Shown: positions 37,374-47,810, numbered from the stretch's first letter. The stretch: 64,000 nucleotides of DNA from Pyrenopolyporus hunteri (GCA_902806595.1 CADCXC010000003.1:1240001-1304000); one strand, 5' to 3'. Numbers and translations are program-made. Notes: generated from the sequence alone by a model not told the origin.

Positions 37374-38737
37374 GAGAAGCGTGCTGGACACCTCGACGTG
37401 ATAAAGCCTCTCTCGCCATTTCAAGTTGATTTCAGAAATTAAACGGATGGATGAATGAATGAATGCACGGTCGATAATACGCGGCTGCTGGATCGCCGCA
37501 TTCTAGATATAGCAACTGGTACCCTCCACAGGCGTTTGGATTTTCGGTAGCGCATTATGACTAGCCTCATCTTCTATAGAGAAGGATGGATGGAGACATA
37601 AAAGGGTCAATGGTTCTTCATGTTTCTGCGGGTAAGCTTGAGACAAAAAAGCATGGGACGGCGGGGAATAACATGTGCCGCCGCCGACGTTGCGGCAGGT
37701 TTATTTGATTCGGTTTAGTTGGGTTCCCGGGAGGTTGTTGTTGTTGTTGAGCGAGTGATACCAGAGGCTTGATATGCGAAGCTGAATCGAACCGACCGTT
37801 TCGCAGCGAATTCGAAACAAATAATATAGCAAAAATTTAATACCGGAGCTGAGTTTCGCTGTAGTCATCAGTCTCTACCCAAGTTTACGTGAAGCTCTCC
37901 CAGATTTAGAGTACCTTATGTGCCTAAGTTGGACAATCATGGCCGATTCTAACACCGGCCCCCTCGGGGAACCGCCCACGTCTTGACTATTGCTAGTTCA
38001 TTTATAGGGGCTATTAAGTACCTAGGTAGGTAAGCATGACTATTCATAAGCCCTTGAGAGGTATGGAGGCATACAAGGTTTCTAATCCCTTAACAGCCTT
38101 AACCGCGATCCCGCCCCTAGCTGCGTTAGCTTATCTATACTATACGTTAGCTCTACAATGATGGATCTTAAGACATAAAGCTTAAGTGCGCCTTCGCCGT
38201 TTAGAAGGAGATAACGGAGACAAGCATATATCGCGGAAGTATGACATTGTTTTGAGGCACTTCATGGTCGCTTACTCCAGACCCCTCCATACGGTTCCCT
38301 TACGAGCCCCATACGAACCCGTACGAAGCGGGTGATCTATGATATTTCATCATGGCAAAGCGACAACGCCCGGCACGGACACTAAGACGCAGATCATACA
38401 CTTTCAATGGAGGGCACAGCATTCTGGCAACTATCCGGCGAGCTGCACTATAGGGCCACTGTCCCATATAGCATCCCGTCGATTGTAAGATCTCACCTAG
38501 TAATTAAATCCGGTCCAACATTCAGAAGTAGTGCTGGATGCCGACTATATTAACTAGTCATCTTCCCCCTTCACTTGACACTAGATCTAGTCTCTCATCA
38601 CGCACACTCATATCGCATCCAAAAATCTCTCAACTTCCGTCTACAAAGAAATCAAGCATCTCATCTCCCAGTGCAGATTCTACAAACTCAATACCCTCCG
38701 ATCCCTCACAGCATACAACGCTCCTCTCCCGACAGCA
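37374..38737. other. Intergenic spacer, upstream of MDR gene
   Basis: 1.4 kb without a supported gene; one CCTAGGTAGG motif near 38020. Bases 38560-38737 are pyrimidine-rich leader (repeated CTCTC and CATC words) before the ATG. Confidence 0.5.
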
Positions 38738-39811
38738 ATGTCCCCAACCACCAACCGCGCCTTCTGGCAAGACAAAGCCGGCGTCCCCGGCACCATCCGC
38801 GAAGGCCCTATCCCAAGCACCCTCTCGGACAGCCAGATCCTCATCAAGGTGCGCGCCTGGGGCACCAACCCGGTCGACGCCTTCCTGCAGGACATAGCCC
38901 TGCCCTTCCTCACGTACCCGCTGATCCCGGGCGAGGACGTGGCCGGCGTCGTCGAGCGCGTCGGGGCCGGCGAGGCCGCCTCGCGGCGCTTCAGGCCCGG
39001 CGACCGCGTCCTCGCGTACGCCCTCGGCGGCACGGCCCTCGCGCCCGCCGAGAACGGCGGCTTCCAGGAGTACGTGCGCGCCGAGCAGGCCGTGGCCGTC
39101 AAGATCCCCGACGCCCTGTCGTTCGTCGAGGCCGCCGTCTTCCCGCTGTGCATGGCGACCGCCGCGCACGCCCTGTTCAGCCCCGACTACCTCGGACTAC
39201 CCTACCCAAAGGCCGGCGGCAGCGCCCCCGCGCGCTCGGGCAAGACCCTGCTCGTCTGGGGCGGCGCCTCGGGCGTCGGCAACAACGCGATCCAGATGGC
39301 GACGGCGGCGGGCTTCGACGTCGTCACGACGTGCTCGCCGCGCAACTTCGAGCTCGTGCGGAGCCTGGGCGCGGTCAAGGCGTTCGACTACACCAGCGCG
39401 ACGGTGATCGACGACCTGGTCGCGGAGCTGGGCCGCGGCGCGTGCGCGGGCATATTCCAGGCCGCGGGCCAGCAGGGCCAGGCCATCGGGCCGTGCTGCC
39501 AGGTGGCGCACCGGTCGGCGCAGAAGCTGCTGGTCGCGTGCGCGAACTTCGTGCCGGACGACGAGGGCGTGGTGCCCCCGGGCGTGGAGGCGCGCTTCGT
39601 GTTCGGCGGGGACGCGGGCAAGGGCGTGTACTACGACACGACGTCCGTCGTGTTCCCCGACTTCTTGGAGGAGGCCCTGAGGCTGGGCACGTACAAGGTT
39701 GCGCCGCGGCCGGAGGTCGTGCCGACGAAGGGGCTCGAGGGGGTCCAGGAGGCGCTGGATATTGTGCGGAAGGGGCTGCAGGCGAAGAAGATTATTGTGG
39801 AAGCGGAGTAG
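38738..39811 (+). CDS. MDR-family zinc-less oxidoreductase (enoyl/quinone reductase-like)
   Basis: Single-exon, 357 residues. The GroES-like fold comes first (ILIKVRAWGTNPVDAFLQD, PLIPGEDVAGVVERVG), then the Rossmann domain with the NADPH motif WGGASGVGNNAIQMATAAG near residues 168-186. No alcohol-dehydrogenase zinc ligand set is evident. This is the layout of fungal trans-acting enoyl reductases and CipB-like quinone reductases, which reduce activated double bonds with NADPH. No polyketide synthase or other pathway gene is near, so the substrate is unknown. Third positions are almost all G or C, clearly richer than in neighbouring genes, and all other frames stay open as a side effect. The start at 38738 fits the family N-terminus. 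Confidence 0.88.
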   Translation: MSPTTNRAFWQDKAGVPGTIREGPIPSTLSDSQILIKVRAWGTNPVDAFLQDIALPFLTYPLIPGEDVAGVVERVGAGEAASRRFRPGDRVLAYALGGTALAPAENGGFQEYVRAEQAVAVKIPDALSFVEAAVFPLCMATAAHALFSPDYLGLPYPKAGGSAPARSGKTLLVWGGASGVGNNAIQMATAAGFDVVTTCSPRNFELVRSLGAVKAFDYTSATVIDDLVAELGRGACAGIFQAAGQQGQAIGPCCQVAHRSAQKLLVACANFVPDDEGVVPPGVEARFVFGGDAGKGVYYDTTSVVFPDFLEEALRLGTYKVAPRPEVVPTKGLEGVQEALDIVRKGLQAKKIIVEAE

Positions 39812-40648
39812 GGAGAGGGGGCAAGAAATGAAAAGGGGCTTGGATGAGTAGGGGGTGGGAGTTTGGGAAATTTTTTCTTTTTCTTTAGATCCTTGGAAAA
39901 TGTCGTCTTTGTGTTTGGGATTTCATACTTTTATCCTAAATAAGTTTGTCTATTCGAAAGGAATCACTCGCGCCTTTTTACATGGACACGCATAGCTACG
40001 CAGTTAATATTTCATTTGAGAGAAGTGAAGCATATATCGACTTTTGCTCTGACCTATGTCCTCAACATTGTAGATATCTAGAGGTACGGGTAATACTTGG
40101 TCTCTTTAAGTATAGTAATGAAACGCTCTACTTCTTCCACCTGTGATTATACTTGTACTCCTATTATATAGGAAACTCGCAAGACCAGCAGCGTTAGAAG
40201 TTACCGTCGAATTCAAGGGCCGTATTTCATCGATTTGAATTAGCGTGGTTCAAGCGTCTATAAACGTAGACCCAAGAGGAGAATGCAATAGCTGGTAATT
40301 AAAGCATCTGCTTATCTCGAGAAATATTCTCGTATTAGAAGTTCCTAGGTTCATAGTCCATAAATACACACCATCAAATCCTGTAATGTTTCCTACTTTT
40401 TACTCGTCTCGTGTACCAGAAGTTGTTTCCACATCCTCTAAGTCATACTCTCATACCTCTTAGCCCCAAGCCCGGGCGTCCTCAACGGTTCCCGTCCGTG
40501 TCATCCGTTCCCAAACCGAACAACGGTTGGAAAGCGCTCAGGTGACCTAAATATATTTCCCCATGTTGAACAGCCGCTGTGTCAGAAAATCAACAGAGTT
40601 AGCTCCCGCGTTTGCATTTTACTTCCGCCTCCTATTTTAAGCTACCTC
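39812..40648. other. Intergenic spacer
   Basis: 837 bases. A T-rich stretch at about 39868-39890 follows the MDR stop and may mark its 3' end. Nothing else is seen. Confidence 0.5.
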
Positions 40649-41230
40649 CTACGTATATATCTCCTCGTGGACGAATCTCCCAACGGCATCGAGATCGGGA
40701 GGGCATTCGGCAAACGTGTACCACGTCTCCCTCAATACGAGGCTGATTTCCTGCGGAGAACCCTAAATGTACGGGACGGACATAGCGGCGGACCAGCGCT
40801 CCGGCGACTCCAGGGCAGGCCAGTAATGACCGTTGCGCTCATTGACGCACTGGACTAACCTCCGGATCTGGCTAGCCAAGTCCGTAATAAGGTCTGTCCA
40901 ATTGGCCCGCTCGACGATGTCCCGGCGCTTCTAGAGAAGATCAGTCAGGGCCTCCTCGCGCACCCATCCCATCTTTTTGTCATAGTCGGCGTTGTCATTG
41001 CCGGGTTTCTGCGATTCCGAATCCAGCATCCGGAGGTCCAACGGAAGCCGCACTTTCAGATTCGTCAGACATACCAGGTGGCTCAGGTCGTTCATCCTCT
41101 CGACATAGGTATCGATAGGCCCGAATGCGTCGTCGTCGTGCAGATTCAGGAATGGGCTGCCAGGGTGGCCCCATTCGTAGCCCCTCGCAGAGCCGATGGT
41201 GGCGTACCACTTGATGAAGTCGTACGCCTC
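40649..41230 (-). pseudogene. Nonsense-mutated gene fragment, unknown family
   Basis: One minus-strand frame runs 194 codons from 41230 to a final stop at 40649 with good coding character (rich in Trp, Asp and Leu; third positions G/C-biased). It is broken by two TAG codons, at 40933-40931 and 40765-40763. Both lie where CAG would fit and are single C-to-T changes in a CpA context, the signature of repeat-induced point mutation or of deamination. The 5' end has no Met; an in-frame TAG sits directly before 41230, possibly an intron acceptor, so the N-terminal part is missing or in an exon I cannot find. Visible peptide stretches include FIKWYATIGSARGYEWG and VERMNDLSHLVCLTN. I cannot name the family. 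It is less likely to be a live gene with introns at both stops. Confidence 0.6.
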
Positions 41231-41879
41231 CTAGTCCTAATATTGAGCAGCGCGCTTATTATCTTGTTCTAAGTCTTAGTTGGCTTAAGAAATATTGGAT
41301 CTGCTCGTTTATTTACATAATACAAGCCGTCTTTTTAGAGTATTAATTTAGTATGTTGTTCCGTCCGTACCTAGTTGAAAAGCACGCTCTATTGATATCG
41401 ACGATGTCACGGAGACAACTAGTGATCGAAGATGCTAACAAGCATCAATAAGAGAGGATGGGACTAACACCTACAATTCTATTGATGTCATTGAATCGAG
41501 GGAATGAGTCATTCTAGTATTTGCATTCTATAAGATTCGGTGAGAGCAATAGCCTCCATGCGGGTTGTGGTGATCTATCACAACTCACAAGACTGGGGGT
41601 TGTTGGCGTTATGCCGTGAGGCGCGGATTCTTATAGTTGCAAAAGGATCGCTTTAAAAGAAGATAAATATGGTTAAGAAGATAAATTATGCGGCTAAGAC
41701 ATATAACATTGTACCGTATGGACCGTGTATTGTATCATTCGGGCTTCTGCTTCTGTCGAAATGGTCTGTTGGTAACAATCCTTCCATCTCGCATCAATCG
41801 TTCCTATCTCCATCTCTTCCGAGGAAACGTATCAAACCACTAGCGTTATCTTGCTTCTTTTCTCATAATTTAAGTCGCC
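41231..41879. other. Spacer, AT-rich
   Basis: AT-rich stretch between the pseudogene and the next candidate gene; no motif found. Confidence 0.4.
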
Positions 41880-42269
41880 ATGTCGAATTACAGCATGATA
41901 TATCACAAATATTTAACTAAAATGAGAGGATTCGTTGAGAAGTTGATAACAGCCCTCCACCTGGATACCGTCGATTGGGTCCACGAGTTTCAGCTCATCG
42001 CCAGCGCCTGTTTACTTGCTGCTATTATGTATGTTGAAAGCCCTTCTGTATTATTAGCATACAGTTGTTAAGAGTCTTTTACTAAGAGATGTGCTAGCGT
42101 CCCGCTCGTCAAGTTCATTAGCGAGAAGATGGAGCGCAACCCAGTCTATATAGACATAACGAGCAGGGCGAATGGCTTTCTTTCGCTCTTTTACAAGCCG
42201 CATCCGCGGCTTAGGAGAGGCCCAATCGGAGCCTCAATCGAACGCCCTTATCCACCAGAAAAGGTCTAA
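41880..42269 (+). CDS. Small single-pass membrane protein candidate
   Basis: Exons 41880-42028 and 42098-42269 (69-nt intron with a GTATGT donor, an ACTAAG branch-like site and a GCTAG acceptor) encode 106 residues. After splicing, one hydrophobic helix (FQLIASACLLAAIIVPLVKF, residues about 38-57) is followed by a basic region (FYKPHPRLRRGP) and a short Pro-rich end. I do not recognise the family. An overlapping plus-strand frame (42172-42549, 125 codons) competes for the same DNA. Its 3' end is made of the CCTACCTA-type motif typical of spacers here, which argues for the spliced reading. The evidence is one good intron and codon bias only. Confidence 0.35.
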
Positions 42270-43501
42270 TCGATTGTTCCGAATGGTAATAAAGTTGAAT
42301 ATCAACTTGGTCCCATCTTTTGAGATTCAAAGAAGCGAAAACGCGCCGAAGGATACCGATAGAAGTTATAATATATATACCTTCTCACCGAAGGACCCTC
42401 TTAAGTTTCGTGCCGTACCAGAACTTACGCAACCTGTAGTTGCTAAGCCCGTCGTATCTAAGTTCATCGTAGGCAGCATCTTAGAACGCATTACCGGTAA
42501 GGCGATCCCGTTGCTGCCTAAGCATACCTACCTACCTAAGTTTAGGTAGTGCCTAGCCTAGCCACCAACCAGTCATATAGGTTAAGATAACCATATTCGA
42601 AGGAATCCTCATTGTCTGTGTAAATCCTCGGTGAGCGTTTTCAAAGCTGGCCTAGACGGCTAACGAGTTACTCTCACCGAGTCTATGAGTCAATAAGACT
42701 CAGCTGAAACTAGACACTATCCATCCACAAAGTCTTAGCGACACGGAAGGGCCCGGGATGACACGATTGCCTGGGTACCCCCTAGCCGTCTCGATTAAGT
42801 GGTTGCCAGCGTATAGGGACGTGCTCTAGGCGCTACCGGAAGTCCTACTCTGCCTGCCGGATCATCGGATCAAATTACATTCGTTCGGTAAGCCTAGGTT
42901 GCCGGGAGGATTGGCCAAGTGAGACCTCCCAGCTCGAGCTGCCTGCCGGGAGACTACCGTTATTGGAATACTTACAGGCGTTCCGCTTGAGGTCGGTACA
43001 CATGTAGATCTTAGGTATTAACCTAGGTACCTTAAGTAAGTCCCAAGTATGGGTACCTAAATGAAGAATGAAGAGCATTGCATGAAAGATGTAATGGCTT
43101 GGTTGGTTGTGATATCGATTAGCATGTCTTAAGCAAGGTACAAATATGGACGAGCGTAAATCACGTAGCATTGTAAAGGAGTTCGGGGTTGATATTAATC
43201 ATCTCTCATTCCATTTCGATATGGATCCTTGCCCAAAAGAAGTCGAATATTCGAGGTCCCGTAGTCGCTCTACTGTAAGTATACGTCCCTAATACACGGT
43301 TAGATACTTGTATAAAATATTCTGTCAAATATGTGCTATTCACCTGCTGTGAAGACGCCTGGTCACTCCGACAACTAAACACAGCGAATTTCGCGTCTTA
43401 TCATTCCACATTGTGGATTCGAGACTGTCCCGGTCGAGCGAAGTCGGTCCCGCGTAATCACACCCACTCCATCTCCATCATAAGAATCTATACCTTCGTG
43501 A
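42270..43501. other. Spacer downstream of the small mitochondrial-type gene
   Basis: 1.2 kb with no supported gene. TACCTAGGTACC-type motifs occur at about 42525-42548 and 43020-43035. Confidence 0.45.
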
Positions 43502-44034
43502 TCACTTCTTCCGGGCCTTCTCGAGCTGCTCTATCCTCGCTTCCAGGTCGGCGATCGTCGCTGCGGCCGCTCACGTCTATGTTAGCGGTGCGTACCACAA
43601 GAAAATGAATATCATGGCGGGGTAGGACGGGCGCGACATGCCTCGCATCGAACTCCGGATCTCATCGTGCTCTAACCGCACCCAGGCATAGTACGCTAGC
43701 TGGTATGTGAGGACGGCGAGCAGGAATACTTTGGCGATGGGGCGCCCGAATGTCTTGTAGAATCGCGCCTGCGAGGTGTGAGCTAGCCCGTTCGTTCGTC
43801 TCCGTGTGTGTATATGTATGCTCGTATATGGTGGAGATGTGGTGTCGGTTATGGGATACTGTGGAGGTGGAGAGGAGGGGGTCTGCTAACATTGGGGGAT
43901 TCGGCTTGGGAGGAGGAGAAGCGCGGTCGTATGCGCTGGAGCTGGTGGATTGGGATCGGAGGGTGTGCGGTTAAGGATCGGTGCGCTGTGAGGTTGCGGA
44001 GGGGCGTAAGGCGCCCAGCTGTTCGGAAGATCAT
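43502..44034 (-). CDS. Small mitochondrial-type membrane protein with GC-AG intron
   Basis: Three exons: 44034-43891, 43768-43642 and 43560-43502, for 109 residues. The N-terminus is an Arg/Ser/Leu-rich, acid-poor presequence of mitochondrial type (MIFRTAGRLTPLRN ... RPRFSSSQ). A conserved-looking block ARFYKTFGRPIAKVFLLAVL with a membrane helix follows, then the coiled-coil end MRATIADLEARIEQLEKARK. Intron 1 is GT-AG (GTTAGC donor). For intron 2, the only splice I found that gives the family-like MRATIADLEAR uses a GC donor (GAG|GCATGT) and a CGCAG acceptor with a GCTAAC branch site. I know similar short proteins in other filamentous fungi without an assigned function; inner-membrane complex assembly is a guess. 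It is divergent from YSY6. Confidence 0.7.
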
Positions 44035-44766
44035 CGTGAGTGGGCTGGTCTGGTTTCGCTAGGTTAGGACGACCTGAGTGTGTAGGTCGAAATCAGTCGC
44101 AGCAAATGAATTTTCGAACGGTGGCATGCGAGGCTTAAAGTTAGGTTATATTCGAGTAGATAGAAGCTCTAATCAAAGCACTAATCGAAGCTCTCTGAAA
44201 AGAACCCCACACTGGATAGTGGCTTGATTGTCGGGCGGGGCGGGCCCTCTTACTACGCAGACCCCTGTGGTCGTGAGGCTGCCGGAGATCTCCCAAGGAA
44301 ATTTAACTCTAACTTATTTACCCCTGCATTCGTATCGAATGGGTAAGTCCCTTAATTTCTGGGCCTAAGCTACATGTAGGTACCGCATGATAGGTACCCG
44401 ACTATCGATAAGGGGCGGGTACTTACAGACACATGTCCATACGGGAAAGTGAATTACATCTCCAACTCGGAACTCCTCGATTCAATATTGAACAATCTGT
44501 TCTCAGATCCTGCTAGACGACCTGTCGCCTTGTCCCTCGTCCCTTTGTCGTTTATATAAAGTTACATTAGGACGAGATCTAGTCGCGCCTCTTTGATATT
44601 AAGCTATTTTACTACCTACCTATACAAATAATTTCAATTAACGACATCCCGTCCCTCGGTTCCGATTGTATTACCACCGAGACTATTTCGTGCTATAACC
44701 TCGACCTCCTCACCTCTTACGAACCCATCCACTTTACTTCCCGTCTATATACACATTATTAATACA
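44035..44766. other. Divergent promoter region
   Basis: 732 bases between the mitochondrial-type gene and the YSY6/RAMP4 gene. Pyrimidine-rich TCACCTC-type leader precedes 44767. Nothing else is recognised. Confidence 0.5.
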
Positions 44767-45127
44767 ATGGTATGTTTATGCTTATACAATCGACTCGGCC
44801 TCCTATTTGCAACGCGGATTCGAATACTAACACGCGCCCTCCAGGCCCAAACCCTCGAGCAGCGAAGGCGCAACGCCAAGTTCACCAAGGAGCAGGACGC
44901 TCGTCGCGGCAAGTCGGAGACCGAGATCAAGAAGCGCACTAAGGACGTGGCCAAGTCGCCCATCTCTCCCTTCTGGCTCGGTAAGCCCGCCGCTTCTCGA
45001 TCAATTGCTGTACCGATTCTTTTTGTCCGGTAGACTAATATACGCTGTGTCACACATAGGCATCCTCGGCTTCGTTGTCTTCGGCGGTCTGGTATTCGAG
45101 GTCCTCACGCGCATCTTCTTCCGATAG
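44767..45127 (+). CDS. YSY6: Stress-associated ER protein RAMP4/SERP1-like
   Basis: Exons 44767-44769, 44845-44980 and 45060-45127 encode 68 residues, the normal size for RAMP4. The first exon is only the ATG. Intron 1 (75 nt) starts GTATGT directly after it and has a TACTAAC branch site. The protein is AQTLEQRRRNAKFTKEQ, then basic residues, then KSPISPFWL and a single C-terminal membrane helix (LGFVVFGGLVFEVLTRIFF). Members bind the Sec61 translocon and protect new membrane proteins in the ER. Intron 2 (44981-45059) is also GT-AG. Reading through intron 1 instead would replace the family N-terminus with unrelated sequence. Confidence 0.9.
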
Positions 45128-45753
45128 ATAAGAGAAAAAAAAAAAGAGCTACGCTACTATTGTGGAGCGCGGTATAGCGCGTTTTCCTGAACTAGGCCCA
45201 GCCGAAAGGAGAGGCGGATATACGCACGAGTGTGGTTTACTATGATCTACGCGACTGAGGTCGGGGATATAGGCCCCGCCCATCATTGAGCCGAGCTAGG
45301 AACGCCTTACAAGGACATCGCGACGTGTGTACATGTATAGCTGTCTAGGAGATCGATATGATACCTGAGCGGTAGCTCTACCGGAAGAATACGTGTTTTC
45401 GAGGAGGCAGGTTTAGGCGTATTTTGCGAGATTCGCGTACATAGGTATCTTTAAATTTCATTATGGACTAAACGTCCTTTCGAGCATAAGGCGCGTTGCT
45501 TTGACTTAGGATGCTAAGATATATTAATAATGAATTGTGTTTATGCGCAAGTCTTATTCACGGGACAGGGTGACCCTAATATTGCTCCGAAGGAACGAAA
45601 ACTGATCGATTCCCTAGGTAGGTAATTAACACTAATCGAGCAGTTAGACTGCTATGCTGCCCATCAAGCAAGCGCAGCTTAAATCAGATGGTATAGACCT
45701 TTTCCCTTGCAAAACGCCATTCCGTATGTGTACATACACCTCCGTGGACCTAA
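45128..45753. other. Convergent 3' spacer
   Basis: Between YSY6 and the SMAP-domain gene. An A-run at 45137-45147 just after the YSY6 stop may be related to 3' end formation; one CCTAGGTAGG motif lies near 45613. Confidence 0.5.
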
Positions 45754-46998
45754 TCAAGCTCCAAGACCCCTCTTGTGCCCCTGGCCTTCATTCTTCATTC
45801 TCATTCCTGCGTCGTACTGCCGTTCCAGGTCGTGTTGGACTTGGGCAATATACGCCTTCGTCGCACCTTGGCCGCTATGACCGTCCGCATCCCCGGCAGT
45901 GTTCGATTTCTTGGCCCCTAGAAGTCTCAGGAATTTCTCCTTTCTCTTGTCACCGCCTTCTAGGGCTTGGGCGTTCCACTGCTCGCCGCCGTTAGTGTTT
46001 CCTCCATCTTCGGTCGTGGCGGGGGGCGCGTGCTCCTCAGTATTGCGCTTCTCTTTCCGCTTCTTTTTCTTCTCTTTCTTTTCCTTGGGCTCCTCGACTT
46101 GGTTTGTTTCCTCCTTAGAACCGGCTTCCTCGGTAGTTTGCTCCTCTAGCTTCCTCTTCCTCTTCTTTTTCTTTTCCTCCTTGGGCGTCTCGACGTCATC
46201 CGCAGCATCGGTATTAGGCGCGTCGTTAAAAGGTTCGTGGGTCTCATCCTCCTCTGCGTCTCGCTTGCGCTTCTCGGCCTTCTTCTCGTCTTTCTTCTTA
46301 TGCTTCTTCTTCTCCTTGGCCTCGCCATCCGGTTGAGATGTTTCCGTAGACGGTTTAGCCTCGCCGTTTACGGCGTCATCGGCTTCTTTCTCCTGTGGTT
46401 TCGCATCCTTCTTTTTCTTCTTCTTCTGCTTCGTCGGTTTAAGAGAGATGGAATCGGCGTTTAGGTTGACTGCCGCCTCCTCCTCCTCGCTAGACTGCTC
46501 ACTATCCTCGTCCTCTCCCTTCTGGACAAGATATTAGCACGGAAAATCGGCCGGACAAGGCTGAGCGGCTTACTTTGTCCTGCTGCTCTAGAAAATCAGC
46601 GCGAGCTCGAGCCTTTCGCGCCTCCGCCATCAGCTTGAGAGCTTGCGCCTCAAGCTTATCAGCGCGTAGGCGAATTTGTTTTCGCTTCTTCTCCTTCTTT
46701 TGCGCACGGTTGGCTATCTTCTTCAGCTTATCGGCCGCTCTACGCTCGGGAGCCCATTGGGCGTCATGGGTAACGTTCGCCTTTTGCACTTGCTTAGCTT
46801 CGGCTTTGGCATGGCGTCTCTCTTTGCGGGCTTCTGCTCTAGCCTTCCGCTGCTGTTCTTTTGCTTTAATTCGAGCGGCTACAGCAGGTTAGTTACCAAT
46901 TTATAGCTGGTTGCAGGTCTATCATTACCTTTAGCCTGGGCGTCGAGATCAGGCTGGGCTAAGTCAAGCTTCTTCGGAGACGGATCGCTTGCTTCCAT
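45754..46998 (-). CDS. Lysine-rich protein with C-terminal small-acidic-protein (SMAP) domain
   Basis: Exons 46998-46929, 46878-46574 and 46521-45754 encode 380 residues. Introns are 50 and 52 nt, the first with an ACTAAC branch site. Residues about 25-125 are a long Lys/Arg/Ala/Glu-rich helix, probably coiled coil (KAKEQQRKARAEARKERR...). The middle is alternating KKKK and acidic blocks resembling nuclear or nucleolar localisation stretches. The end (EQWNAQALEGGDKRKEKFLR, then LLGAKK and TKAYIAQVQHDLERQYDAG) matches the SMAP domain found at the C-terminus of fungal and animal nuclear proteins. Molecular function is unknown; a nucleolar or RNA-related role is inferred from composition only. 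Confidence 0.8.
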
Positions 46999-47253
46999 TT
47001 TGCGAATCAGTTGAGAGATGTAATACTCAAAAAGGTGGTTTGGCCCGACGTGGAATAATACACCAAAGCCCTGAAGAGAGCTTGTGAAGCTCTGTCCAAC
47101 CTGTGATGCGTTATCCGTTGCCGTGCAGCTTTGAACGCCGACCCAGTAAATAAAAATTGTAGAAGTTGGGGAAATTCTGCCGCGGGGATTAACATGGGGA
47201 CAAAGGGCGGTGTAGATACGTACTCGGGTGTGCACGTAGGTAGCCCCGTACCC

Positions 47254-47810
47254 TGGTCCAAATGCCCGAAACCGCCAAACCGCCAAAACCCACGCACAGT
47301 AGGCCCACACTATGCGCTATACTGTATTTTCAAGCGCTAAAGCCACTATAATTATAGGGCATTCTAGGGCATTCTAGGGCATTCAGCGTATTGTTACACC
47401 AAACCAATTTGACCAATCAAAATATGTTCTTATACTTCACTAATTTCAAACCTTCCAGCGCTCCATAGCTACTATAATTACAGCGCATTTTCGTAGACTT
47501 TACGTACGCGAATAGTATACTAAGCGACAGCGACTACAAGCACTATGAGCACTATATTTTAGCGACCTAATTAACCCTAATAGCGCTGTAATTATAGCGG
47601 TCCTTAGAGCAGAATACAGTGTGTGCATACAGTGGCCGGGAGATAGAAGCACTATATACGAGGATACTATGGTAAAGCGCTAAATGCGCTGTAATTATAG
47701 TGGACTTAGCACTGAAAAAATACAGTATAGCGCATAGTGCGGGCCAACTGTGTAATGGGATCATGAAACCATGAGTTTTGGCGGTTTGGCGGTTTGGGTC
47801 AAATGGCCCA
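47254..47810. mobile_element. MITE-like element with long terminal inverted repeats
   Basis: The left end (47254-47356) and right end (about 47690-47810) are imperfect inverted copies over roughly 100 bases. Both contain AAACCGCCAAACCGCCAAAA reading inward, then a CACTATGCGCTATACTGTAT block and an ACTATAATTA block. The termini read TGG(T/G)CCA. The element is about 557 bases, has no ORF and is internally repetitive, so it would be non-autonomous. I see no clear target-site duplication (flanks CGTACCC and CCGTCCG), so the family cannot be assigned. Confidence 0.7.
47357..47384. repeat. 10-bp tandem repeat, GGGCATTCTA
   Basis: 2.8 copies in a row just inside the left inverted repeat of the MITE-like element. 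Confidence 0.8.

Noticed and set aside
37780..37800. GGTTCGATTC-like sequence on the minus strand suggesting a tRNA B box
   Set aside because: No matching A box or acceptor stem around it; no tRNA could be folded anywhere in the window by eye.
38575..39831. 418-codon plus-strand frame overlapping the MDR gene
   Set aside because: Composition is Arg/Gly/Pro only, as expected for a shifted frame of very GC-rich coding DNA; the 357-residue frame carries the MDR motifs.
42172..42549. 125-codon plus-strand frame as a gene of its own
   Set aside because: Its end consists of the spacer-type CCTACCTA motif and it overlaps a better spliced reading.
46146..46464. Plus-strand Ser/Phe/Leu-rich frames
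   Set aside because: Antisense of Lys/Glu repeats in the SMAP-domain gene; not membrane proteins.
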